A program made the translations under genes and the position numbers. Shown piece by piece: positions 56,223 to 64,000 of a stretch of DNA of 64,000 nt (the stretch's first letter is position 1; every line of letters begins with the position of its first letter). The DNA is taken from assembly GCF_003473295.1 (NCBI RefSeq), contig NZ_QRMP01000005.1, positions 124,455 through 188,454 of the forward strand. Reading direction: 5' to 3'. The notes under the pieces are model-generated. The model was given only the letters and a program-made list of their open reading frames with translations, had not been told where the DNA came from and ran no database searches. This stretch comes from Parabacteroides sp. AM08-6. GTDB taxonomy: Bacteria > Bacteroidota > Bacteroidia > Bacteroidales > Tannerellaceae.

Positions 56223-57647
56223 TTAAACCGACAAATATTTGTCGATTCCTTTTGCCGCTTGACGGCCGGATGCCATTGCACGGACCACTAAACTGGCTCC
56301 GCTGACTGCATCGCCACATGCAAAGACATTCGTGTTGCCAACCCGGTTAGTCGCCGGATTGATTGCTATGTTTTTGCGCTCGTCTACAGCGAGGGAGAGT
56401 TCTTTGATTAGTCCTTCCTGTTCGGGATGGACGAATCCCATGGCGAGAAAGACAAGGTCTGCTTCAATCACTTCCTTATGACCGGTCTTACGCATTTCCG
56501 GACGGCCTCCGGCTTGGGCGGGTAGCCATTCCACTTCTTCCACTTCTACGCCTTTCAGGATATTTTTATCTCCGATGAAGCGGACGGATGCTAAATTCCA
56601 ACGGCGGATGCAACCTTCTTCGTGGCTACTGCTGGTTTTGAGTACTTGCGGATACATCGGCCACGGCGTTGCGGGGTTGTGTCCTACCGGTGGTTGAGGC
56701 ATGATTTCGATTTGCGTTATGCTGGCTGCTTTATGCCGGTTCGCTGTTCCGACACAGTCGCTACCGGTATCTCCGCCTCCGATGACAAGCACCTTTTTGC
56801 CTTTGCAGTTGATGATGTTTTTGGGCGGAATGTTGATGCCTTCGAGTATGCGGTTCTGTTGCGACAACAATTCGAGGGCAAAGTGCACTCCTTTCAGGTT
56901 GCGGCCTTCAATCGGCAGGTCGCGTGGTACTTCCGAGCCGATAGCCACGCAAACGGCATCGAATGTGGAAGCAATCTCTTTGGCGGAAACTTCGTTACCG
57001 ACCATTGTGTTGACGCGGAATGTGACACCTTCCTGCTCCATCAACCGGATACGGCGGTCGATGATGTTTTTCCCAAGTTTAAAGTTCGGAATGCCAAAAC
57101 GGAGCAGTCCCCCGGGTAATTCATATTTCTCAAAGACCGTTACATCATACCCTTTGCGGTTTAATTGATTGGCGGCTGTCAGTCCGGCAGGCCCGCTCCC
57201 GATGACGGCTACCCGTTTCCCTTTTCGGACCGGTTGTACAGGTTGAATGAAACCTTCCCGGAAAGCTACTTCGATGATGGCTACTTCGTTTTCACGAATG
57301 GTAACGGGTTCCTCGCAGCTCAGTTTCAGTACGCAGCTTTTTTCGCAGAGGGCGGGACAGACGCGGCCGGTAAATTCCGGAAAATCGCATGTCTGCTCCA
57401 ATAAGCGATAAGCTTCACGCCATTTCCCTTTATATAGAAGGTCCTGCCACTCGGGTTGTTTGTTGCCTATCGGACATGCCCAATGGCAAAAAGGTATGCC
57501 GCAATCCATGCAGCGGGAGGCCTGTGTGCGGCGGTCGCTGCTGTTAAGCGTTTGTTCAACTTCGCTAAAGTCGTCTATCCGTTCTTCGATAGGCCGGTAA
57601 CCGGCTTCTTGCCGGTGTATGGTGAGGAATGCTTTTGGATTTCCCAT
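56223..57647 (-). CDS. gltD: Glutamate synthase (NADPH) small subunit
   Basis: Delivers electrons from NADPH via FAD and Fe-S clusters to the GltB subunit. The N-terminal Cys-rich region has CMDCGIPFCHWACPIGN (about residues 42-60) and CPALCEKSCVL, the two [4Fe-4S] ligand sets. FAD and NADPH Rossmann motifs follow (AVIGSGPAGLTAAN near 151, VLVIGGGDTGSDC near 290). The C-terminal NVFACGDAVSGASLVVRAMASGRQAA is diagnostic. The 474 residues match the family. It is 114 bp behind gltB. Confidence 0.96.
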   Translation of the reverse strand: MGNPKAFLTIHRQEAGYRPIEERIDDFSEVEQTLNSSDRRTQASRCMDCGIPFCHWACPIGNKQPEWQDLLYKGKWREAYRLLEQTCDFPEFTGRVCPALCEKSCVLKLSCEEPVTIRENEVAIIEVAFREGFIQPVQPVRKGKRVAVIGSGPAGLTAANQLNRKGYDVTVFEKYELPGGLLRFGIPNFKLGKNIIDRRIRLMEQEGVTFRVNTMVGNEVSAKEIASTFDAVCVAIGSEVPRDLPIEGRNLKGVHFALELLSQQNRILEGINIPPKNIINCKGKKVLVIGGGDTGSDCVGTANRHKAASITQIEIMPQPPVGHNPATPWPMYPQVLKTSSSHEEGCIRRWNLASVRFIGDKNILKGVEVEEVEWLPAQAGGRPEMRKTGHKEVIEADLVFLAMGFVHPEQEGLIKELSLAVDERKNIAINPATNRVGNTNVFACGDAVSGASLVVRAMASGRQAAKGIDKYLSV

Positions 57648-57713
57648 GATTCATGTATGGTTGAAAATGAATAATAAATGTTGAATAAATATAGGGCAAA
57701 TTCCCGTGTCGTG

Positions 57714-57753
57714 CGGAAGCCTCCTTCCGTGTGATGCGGATGGAAGCCTCCAT
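57714..57753 (-). repeat. Two tandem hairpins with shared GGAAGCCTCC core in the gltB-gltD gap
   Basis: CGGAAG-CCTC-CTTCCG (57714-57729) and ATGGA-AGCC-TCCAT (57740-57753) each contain GGAAGCCTCC, a small local duplication. They may attenuate or stabilise the transcript between the two GOGAT subunits. Confidence 0.5.
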
Positions 57754-57761
57754 GCGGACTC

Positions 57762-60700
57762 TTAATAGTCTCTTTGCATTTCTTCGATTTTTTGTTGCAA
57801 CTTCTTCATCTGTTCTTCTTGCAATACCTTTTTGTATTCGATGGGAACAACCTGGATGAATTCGTCCACATACTTTTCCCAGTTGTCCAGCATTTGACCG
57901 GCCAGATGGCTTCCTGTGAAATGATAATGCTTACGAACCAGCTCGTGCAACTCCTTGCGCGTGGTGCTGTCTTCAATCAGCGAAAGTTCTACCATTTCCA
58001 TATTACAGTAGTAATCGAAATCGCCTTCGCGGTTCCATACGTATGCTACACCGCCACTCATACCTGCGGCAAAGTTGCGTCCTGTCTGTCCGAGTACAAC
58101 TACGCGTCCTCCGGTCATGTACTCACAGCAATGGTCGCCTACTCCCTCTACTACGGCAATTGCACCGGAGTTGCGGACACAGAAACGTTCGCCCACGCAT
58201 CCGTTGATATACACTTCACCGCTTGTAGCTCCATACATCAGGGTGTTGCCGGCAATCGTGTTGTTTTCGGCAATAAAGGTGGAACGAACCGGAGGCATCA
58301 CGCTGATACGACCGCCGCTCAAGCCTTTGCCCAGGTAGTCGTTTGCTTCGCCTTCCAACCGGAAGTTGACGCCGTGTGCCAGAAAGGCGCCGAAACTCTG
58401 TCCGGCCGAACCTTTGAATTTGATATTGAGTGTATGTTCCGGTAATCCTGCGTTTCCATAACGTTTTGCTATTTCACCGGAAAGCATGGCACCTACTGAA
58501 CGGTCGGTGTTGGCTATGGCATAATCCAAAGACACCTCCTGTTGGTATTCGATAGCGGGACGGGCATGGAGGATGATGTCGCGGTCCTTAACCTCTTTGA
58601 TGAGGTGTATTTGTTCCGTTGTATGGCGGATTGCGTTCGTAGATGCCTGTTCCGGTACATATAATAATTTCGAGAAATCGAGCAAATCGTGCTTTGTTAC
58701 CTTATCGGAAGGTTTGCGTTCAATCAAATCTGTCCGTCCGATAATATCATCCAGTTTCGTATATCCCATCTCGGCCAGATATTCGCGCACTTCTTCGGCC
58801 AGGAAGGTGAAGAAATTCACCAAGTATTCATGGCGTCCGTGGAAACGTTTGCGTAATTCCTCATCTTGGGTCGCAACCCCTACCGGGCAAGTGTTCATGT
58901 GGCATTTGCGCATCATGACACATCCCAGGACTATCAGGGCGGAGGTGGCGAATCCAAATTCTTCGGCTCCCAGCATGGCCATCAAAATGATGTCACGGCC
59001 GGTTTTCAATTGTCCGTCGGTCTGCAGGCGAACTTGTCCCCGGAGGTTATTCATTACCAAAGTCTGTTGTGTCTCGGACAATCCCAGTTCGGGAGGAAGT
59101 CCGGCATAGCGGATGGAACTCATCGGTGATGCACCGGTTCCGCCTTCTGCACCGGAAATTACGATACGGTCTGCTTTCGCTTTTGCCACACCGGCGGCAA
59201 TTGTGCCGACACCGCTTTCCGACACTAGTTTCACACTTATTTCGGCATCAGGGTTGACATTTTTCAAGTCGAAGATTAGTTGTGCCAAGTCCTCGATTGA
59301 ATAAATATCGTGATGGGGAGGAGGCGATATGAGGGAGATGCCCGGAATGGAGTGACGGGTTTTGGCAATCACGTCGTTTACCTTGAAGCCCGGCAATTGC
59401 CCGCCTTCACCCGGTTTTGCACCTTGGGCAACCTTGATTTGTATCTCATCGGCGTTTGTCAGGTATTCGGCTGTTACGCCAAAACGTCCTGAAGCCACCT
59501 GCTTGATAGCGGAGCGGAGAGAAAGACCGTCTTTGCGGGGAGTGAAACGGGCAGCATCTTCGCCACCTTCCCCGGTGTTGCTACGGCCATGTATCTTGTT
59601 CATCGCGATAGCCATCGTCTCGTGCGCTTCCTTGCTAATCGAACCGAAACTCATGGCTCCTGTTACGAAGCGTTTCATGATTTCGCCGGCCGGTTCCACT
59701 TGTTCGATAGGAATGGATTTCTTTTTCTTGAAGGTAAGAAAATCACGGAGGAAGATAGGGGTTTCTTTTTCGTCTACCAACCGTGTGTATTCCTTAAACT
59801 TTTTGTAGCTGCCTAAACGGGTTGCCAATTGCAACGTAGAGATGGTTTCCGGGTTCCAGGCGTGTTTTTCGCCGTCTTTGCGAAAACTGTAGATTCCCTT
59901 ATGTTCCAGCAACTGATTGTCTACAGGATGTCCGAATGCTTCTTGATGCAAGGCGATGGCATCGTTTGCAATCTCCTGCAAACGAATACCTCCTATGCCG
60001 CTGGTTGTTTCTCCGAAATAGGCATTAACCAGTTCACTGGAGAGGCCGATTGCTTCGAATAGCTTAGCTCCGCGGTAACTGCGTATAGTGCTGATACCCA
60101 TTTTGCTTATAACCTTGAACAATCCTTTGCAAAGAGCTTTGATGTAATTTTTGCGCGCCATCTCGTAGTTGAGCTGGATTTCTTTTTTATCCACCATCTC
60201 TTGTAGGATGGCAAACGACATATATGGGTTGATGGCGCTTGCTCCGTAACCTAATAATAGGGCGGCGTGCATGACTTCGCGCATTTCACCGGTTTCCACA
60301 ATCAACGCTGTCTGTACCCGTTTTTGTACCGAAATCAGGTGGTGATGGACGGCACTGACGGCAAGAAGCGAAGGAATAGGCGCATATGCTTCATTTACAT
60401 TTTTATCACTCAAGATGATGTAGTTGACACCATCGCTCACGGATTGTTCAGCCTGCTTGCAAAGCTGGTCGATAGCTTCTTTTAGCCCTTTACTGCCACG
60501 CGAAACTTCGAAAAGCATCGGGAGTTTTACTGATTTGAATCCTTTATAGCGGATGTTACAGAGGATATCCAGTTGTGTGTTGGTCAGTATCGGGTGGTTA
60601 AGGCACACCATCTTACAATGTGCTTCGTTAGGAGTCAGGATATTGTTCCCTACAGCACCGATATATTCGGTGAGGCTCATTACAAGTTCTTCACGAAGTG

Positions 60701-62282
60701 GGTCGATAGGCGGATTTGTTACCTGCGCGAACTGTTGTCGGAAATAGTTGAACAATATCTGTGGGCGGTCGGAAAGGACTGCCAACGGGGTATCGTTACC
60801 CATCGAACCGACAGGTTCTGCGCTGCCGGTACACATCGGGGTGATGATACGTTCGATGTCTTCGCGGCTATAACCGAAAGTTCGTAACATTTTGTCATAT
60901 CCGGCTATAGTGTGGGGGACACGGCGGCCGGATTTCAGTTCATCCAGTTCCACTCGATTGTTGGCCAGCCAAGTGCGGTAAGGTTGGGCGTCGGCAAGTT
61001 GCTTTTTGAGTTCGCCGTCGTAGTATATTCTACCTTCTTCCGTATCGACTAATAATATTTTTCCCGGTTGCAGGCGGCCCTTTTCCTGTATTTCTCCCGG
61101 TTCGAAGTCCATAACTCCCACTTCGGAGGCTACGACCATCATACCATTTTTGGTAATCAGATAACGTGCCGGACGCAAACCGTTACGGTCGAGCATACCA
61201 CCGGCATACCGTCCGTCGCTGAAAAGCAAGGCGGCAGGGCCATCCCACGGTTCCATCAAAATAGAATGATATTCATAGAACGCTTTCAGGTCTTCGGATA
61301 TCGGATTTTTTTCGTTGAAGCTTTCCGGAACCAACATAGCCATTGCATGTGGTAAACTCATCCCGGAAGCAACAAAAAATTCCAGTACATTATCCAGAGA
61401 GGCACTGTCGCTCATACCCGGTTGGATAATCGGGCGTATCTCGTCGATATTCGGAATACAGGGAGAGGAGAGAACACTTTCTCTGGCTTCCATCCAACCC
61501 CGGTTGCCACGTATCGTATTAATTTCCCCGTTGTGCGCTAACAAGCGGAATGGTTGTGCCAAGCTCCATGTCGGAAAGGTGTTTGTACTGAAACGAGAGT
61601 GCACCATTGCCAGTCCGCTTGTCAGATAATTGTTCGTTAAATCCGGAAAATAATGGCGAAGCTGCATCGATTCCAGCATACCTTTATATATGATGCTTTT
61701 TGTGGAGAGTGATACGACATAAAAATCTTTCTTGTCGGATATATCGGATGATGCCACCCGTTTTTCAATCCGTTTGCGGATGATGTAAAGTTTCAATTCC
61801 AACGCTTGCTGGTCCTCGCATCCGGTGATGAATACTTGTTTTATATTCGGTTCCGTATCCTGCGCATCTTTTCCCAGAATATCCGTATTAACGGGAACTT
61901 TCCGGAGATGCATCAGAGTTAACCCCTCCTTCTCGATTTCTTCAATCATAATACTCAGGATAGCGGAGCGTTGTGTCTCATCTTTCGGAAAGAATACTAA
62001 TCCGGTCCCGTATTTCCCCTTTTCGGGTACGGGAATACCTTGTAATAAAATGAATTCGTGAGGAATTTGCAGTAAAATACCTGCACCGTCACCTGTCTTA
62101 TTATCTGCGCCTTCTGCACCGCGGTGTCGCATGTTTTCCAATACCTTAAGGGCAGACTCTACAATGTCGTGCGATTTACCACCGTGGATATTCACTACTA
62201 GCCCTACACCGCATGCGTCGTGTTCATAGGCGGGTGAGTACAATCCTTGCTTGTTGCTCAAATGGTTCCCTTCTTTCTTCAT
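57762..62282 (-). CDS. gltB: Glutamate synthase large subunit
   Basis: Transfers the amide nitrogen of glutamine to 2-oxoglutarate, yielding glutamate. The 1506 residues include a 23-residue propeptide before the nucleophile Cys24 (YEHDACGVGLVVN) and a class II glutaminase domain to about residue 420. The central domain and an FMN-binding synthase barrel follow (SPPPHHDIYSIEDLAQLIFDLKN, SGAEGGTGASPMSSIRYAGLPPELGL). The [3Fe-4S] ligands are near 1120-1132 in CVMMRKCHMNTCPVGVATQ. The C-terminal GXGXG helix domain (GNAGLPEHTLNIKFKGSAGQSFGAF) closes it. It leads the minus-strand nitrogen island and is transcribed away from the DUF169 gene. Confidence 0.97.
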   Translation of the reverse strand: MKKEGNHLSNKQGLYSPAYEHDACGVGLVVNIHGGKSHDIVESALKVLENMRHRGAEGADNKTGDGAGILLQIPHEFILLQGIPVPEKGKYGTGLVFFPKDETQRSAILSIMIEEIEKEGLTLMHLRKVPVNTDILGKDAQDTEPNIKQVFITGCEDQQALELKLYIIRKRIEKRVASSDISDKKDFYVVSLSTKSIIYKGMLESMQLRHYFPDLTNNYLTSGLAMVHSRFSTNTFPTWSLAQPFRLLAHNGEINTIRGNRGWMEARESVLSSPCIPNIDEIRPIIQPGMSDSASLDNVLEFFVASGMSLPHAMAMLVPESFNEKNPISEDLKAFYEYHSILMEPWDGPAALLFSDGRYAGGMLDRNGLRPARYLITKNGMMVVASEVGVMDFEPGEIQEKGRLQPGKILLVDTEEGRIYYDGELKKQLADAQPYRTWLANNRVELDELKSGRRVPHTIAGYDKMLRTFGYSREDIERIITPMCTGSAEPVGSMGNDTPLAVLSDRPQILFNYFRQQFAQVTNPPIDPLREELVMSLTEYIGAVGNNILTPNEAHCKMVCLNHPILTNTQLDILCNIRYKGFKSVKLPMLFEVSRGSKGLKEAIDQLCKQAEQSVSDGVNYIILSDKNVNEAYAPIPSLLAVSAVHHHLISVQKRVQTALIVETGEMREVMHAALLLGYGASAINPYMSFAILQEMVDKKEIQLNYEMARKNYIKALCKGLFKVISKMGISTIRSYRGAKLFEAIGLSSELVNAYFGETTSGIGGIRLQEIANDAIALHQEAFGHPVDNQLLEHKGIYSFRKDGEKHAWNPETISTLQLATRLGSYKKFKEYTRLVDEKETPIFLRDFLTFKKKKSIPIEQVEPAGEIMKRFVTGAMSFGSISKEAHETMAIAMNKIHGRSNTGEGGEDAARFTPRKDGLSLRSAIKQVASGRFGVTAEYLTNADEIQIKVAQGAKPGEGGQLPGFKVNDVIAKTRHSIPGISLISPPPHHDIYSIEDLAQLIFDLKNVNPDAEISVKLVSESGVGTIAAGVAKAKADRIVISGAEGGTGASPMSSIRYAGLPPELGLSETQQTLVMNNLRGQVRLQTDGQLKTGRDIILMAMLGAEEFGFATSALIVLGCVMMRKCHMNTCPVGVATQDEELRKRFHGRHEYLVNFFTFLAEEVREYLAEMGYTKLDDIIGRTDLIERKPSDKVTKHDLLDFSKLLYVPEQASTNAIRHTTEQIHLIKEVKDRDIILHARPAIEYQQEVSLDYAIANTDRSVGAMLSGEIAKRYGNAGLPEHTLNIKFKGSAGQSFGAFLAHGVNFRLEGEANDYLGKGLSGGRISVMPPVRSTFIAENNTIAGNTLMYGATSGEVYINGCVGERFCVRNSGAIAVVEGVGDHCCEYMTGGRVVVLGQTGRNFAAGMSGGVAYVWNREGDFDYYCNMEMVELSLIEDSTTRKELHELVRKHYHFTGSHLAGQMLDNWEKYVDEFIQVVPIEYKKVLQEEQMKKLQQKIEEMQRDY

Positions 62283-62333
62283 TTGTTGACCTTATGTTTG
62301 TGTAATACTTGTTTTAACTATCAAAATGTTTTG

Positions 62334-62341
62334 CAAATATA
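62334..62341 (-). promoter_or_regulatory. gltB promoter -7 box
   Basis: TATATTTG on the minus strand, 51 bp before the gltB ATG. The -33 region has no good match, which would suit an activated promoter. The AT-rich stretch 62342-62587 shows nothing else recognisable. Confidence 0.5.
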
Positions 62342-62587
62342 CTATATATCTTTCAAAATGTAATAGAGTAAAACGTGAATGGAATGTTTAAATTTCCTTT
62401 TTAGAGATGGTTTCTTTTCATTTAGAAGTATATTTCGGTATAATATGATAATTTGTAATCATATTTGATGGTTATATTTGAAAATGAAAGAATGTCTATT
62501 TTGTTTTAAGAATAATCAAAATGATAATTATAATTGACCAAGTCTGTCTTTTTGTTAAGGAATAAATTCTTTCGGTATCTCCCCGGC

Positions 62588-62620
62588 TTTTGGGTTGTTT
62601 GTTTTATTTTCGTATATTTG
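62588..62620 (+). promoter_or_regulatory. Promoter of the DUF169 gene
   Basis: TTTTG ending at 62592, a 20-nt spacer and TATATTTG at 62613-62620 match the consensus, 25 bp before the ATG. Confidence 0.75.
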
Positions 62621-62645
62621 ACGTAACAATAAATCAATCTGTATC

Positions 62646-63353
62646 ATGGATATAAATGTATTTCTTACTAACTATCGTGAAGCATTCGGGGATAAAGTTG
62701 ATTTACCCATTGCATTTTGGTTTTCAGAACAACCGGTAAATCTGATAGACAAAATCGGCGGATGTTTTTTTAAGTGCATGAAGGATGTCAGAGTCGGACA
62801 AATTGTTAGTCTTGGTGTTGATACTATCGGTTGTGGTGGTGGAAAGTTTTATACAGGTTTTACGGAGATGCCGGACCGGATACCGGGCTTTGTATCGTTG
62901 AAGGAAAAATATAAACAGACGCCGGAGCAGGTTTCTGAGTTTATAGACGAATTGCAAGTTCCCAAAGCAAAGATGGCGTTCCTGAATTTTGCTCGGATGG
63001 ACAAAGTTGATGGTTTTGACAATTTGGAAGGTATTTTGTTTTTAACAACGCCTGATGTACTATCGGGTTTGGTAAGCTGGGCTTTCTTTGATAATAATGC
63101 ACCGGATGCTGTGGCTTCTTTGTTTGGGTCCGGTTGTTGTTCCGTAGTCACGCAGGCTGTTATTGAAAATACCAAGAAGGGAAAGCGTACTTTTATCGGA
63201 TTTTTCGATCCATCCGTGCGTCCTCATTTTGAACCGGATATTTTAAGTTTTATGATACCGATGTCACGGTTTAAGGAAATGTATGACACTATGAGAAGTT
63301 GTTGTTTGTTTGATACGCATGCCTGGAAGAAGGTGAAGGATAGGATAATATAA
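62646..63353 (+). CDS. DUF169-family protein
   Basis: A 235-residue protein of the uncharacterised DUF169 family. Evidence is LPIAFWFSEQP near the N-terminus, a CFFKCMKDVRVGQIVSLGVDTIGCGGGKFYTGF segment with three cysteines and a Gly run, LFLTTPDVLSGLVSWAFFDNN, and FGSGCCSVVTQAVIEN, followed by RTFIGFFDPSVRP and IPMSRFKEMYDTM. Conserved Cys/Gly motifs suggest metal or cofactor binding, but no activity is established. It is monocistronic, divergent from gltB, with its own promoter and terminator. Confidence 0.9.
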   Translation: MDINVFLTNYREAFGDKVDLPIAFWFSEQPVNLIDKIGGCFFKCMKDVRVGQIVSLGVDTIGCGGGKFYTGFTEMPDRIPGFVSLKEKYKQTPEQVSEFIDELQVPKAKMAFLNFARMDKVDGFDNLEGILFLTTPDVLSGLVSWAFFDNNAPDAVASLFGSGCCSVVTQAVIENTKKGKRTFIGFFDPSVRPHFEPDILSFMIPMSRFKEMYDTMRSCCLFDTHAWKKVKDRII

Positions 63354-63397
63354 TATAATTAAATTTGGTAATTATATACTACTTTACACCAATCTCA

Positions 63398-63450
63398 CTA
63401 AACAACAAACAGATACACATTGATATATCCGTTTGTTGTTTAGTTATTTT
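63398..63450 (+). terminator. Terminator after the DUF169 gene
   Basis: A perfect 13-bp stem (63398-63410 with 63431-63443) with a 20-nt loop, followed by TTATTTTTA. Confidence 0.75.
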
Positions 63451-63461
63451 TACTGTCTGAT

Positions 63462-63631
63462 TTATTCGCGTCCTTTCTCTTTTTGAGAGTTTTTACCAAA
63501 AAGAGGATCTCTGGGGTCTGTTTTTGGGTTGTAACCAAAAATGCCTTTCGCTATTTTTCTCATGTCTCCCTTAAAAACACGAGATGGACTAATATTTTTA
63601 TCCGTTTTTATTTCTATGTATTTTTTTTCAT
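63462..63631 (-). pseudogene. Frameshifted small ORF accompanying the transposase
   Basis: From the ATG at 63631 the frame reads M-K-K-N-T-stop across a run of eight A residues. Slipping back one base in that run gives MKKKYIEIKTDK, continuing for about 56 codons to GKNSQKEKGRE and a TAA at 63462. The shifted frame is basic and protein-like (FKGDMRKIAKGIFGYNPKTD). An internal ATG at 63563 would give only 33 residues without a shift. It starts 32 bp after the transposase stop. It may be a decayed gene, a sequencing or homopolymer error, or a -1 slippage product. Confidence 0.45.
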
Positions 63632-63663
63632 ACTATAATTTCTTTTAACTGTGAATATTTTAA

Positions 63664-64000
63664 TTAGTGTCCGATATTCTGCAAAAATACATCTAATCTG
63701 TCGGATTCAGAAAGATGCTTCGTGTTATATCTGAAAGATTCACAATCCACATATCTTTGAAGATGTTTTCTTGATACCCAGAAATGGGTTCCAGAAATCA
63801 TTCTTTTCAAATGACTCCAATATCCTTCGATTGTGTTTGTTGATCTTCTGCCTATTACATACGCGCCTTTTTTATGATATACTTTTTGATGATCAAATTT
63901 TTCCTTGTCGATTCCGTTGTATGCATACCATTCATCAGAATATATGATAGAGTTCGGATAATCACCTTGATACCCTCGGAGAACGTAACTCCTATTCCAA
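63664..64000 (-). mobile_element. IS1595/ISXO2-type transposase, C-terminal part
   Basis: The last 112 residues or so of a DDE-type transposase whose start lies beyond the window. The reading SIIYSDEWYAYNGIDKEKF has the second catalytic Asp region, and RRSTNTIEGYWSHLKRMI carries the catalytic Glu in the motif NTIEGYWSHLKR typical of ISXO2-like domains. GTHFWVSRKHLQRYVDCESFRYN, ending LDVFLQNIGH, is the usual C-terminus. It is intact as far as it can be read. Terminal inverted repeats were not identified. The inner end must lie between the DUF169 terminator (63452) and here. Confidence 0.88.

Overview
The window looks like chromosome from a Bacteroidales species, most probably Parabacteroides or a close relative of Bacteroides. 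The evidence is consistent across the window. Many start regions carry the Bacteroidota promoter (TTTG or TTG near -33, TAnnTTTG near -7) and Shine-Dalgarno signals are weak. The gene set is also typical of gut Bacteroidales: OmpP1/FadL-like and DUF5723 barrels, GH127, GH109 and a ricin-domain GH2, type III glutamine synthetase, a stand-alone AICAR transformylase, carboxyspermidine-type polyamine enzymes and LL-diaminopimelate aminotransferase. The genus is inferred, not proven. No rRNA, tRNA or CRISPR array was found.

Layout. 1-4.1 kb (minus): a tight operon of carboxy(nor)spermidine dehydrogenase, a radical SAM protein, bcp and recA, then a FemAB/GNAT-like gene cut by the window edge. 4.7-7.8 kb (plus): a secreted low-complexity Trp/Tyr/Gly and Ser/Arg-rich protein with an OmpP1/FadL-like barrel. 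8.0-14.1 kb (plus): an ECF sigma factor, a small conserved-looking protein, rpe, a shortened comEC, an nrnA-type DHH phosphoesterase, a DUF4827-like lipoprotein and a phosphoglucosamine/phosphomannomutase. 14.2-18.0 kb (minus): topB, a Nudix hydrolase and AICAR transformylase. 18.1-19.5 kb: a DUF5723 protein with an unusual upstream region. 19.75-23.66 kb (minus): an aromatic amino-acid operon, pheA, aminotransferase, DAHP synthase/chorismate mutase, tyrA. It is preceded by a complete Phe/Tyr leader-peptide attenuator, the most striking regulatory element in the window.

24.2-30.4 kb: oxyR, two tandem GH127 enzymes and dps. 30.5-32.8 kb (minus): a membrane protein, a winged-helix regulator and creD, with the same 17-bp inverted repeat in front of both transcription units. 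32.9-34.9 kb: agmatine deiminase and N-carbamoylputrescine amidase, which with the dehydrogenase at 2.9-4.1 kb supply much of the arginine-to-spermidine route. 34.9-41.7 kb: divergent recQ and rhlE, a GH109-type protein and nadE.

41.9-62.3 kb (minus) is an ammonium-assimilation island. Read in transcription order it is gltB, gltD, asnB, a ricin-domain beta-galactosidase, dapF, dapL, an outer-membrane protein, glnK, amt, asnA and glnN. It covers ammonium uptake and its PII regulator, both halves of GS-GOGAT, two unrelated asparagine synthetases and two steps to diaminopimelate. The beta-galactosidase has its own promoter and terminator and looks like a guest. The right end holds a DUF169 gene and the 3' end of an IS1595/ISXO2-type transposase with a frameshifted small companion ORF.
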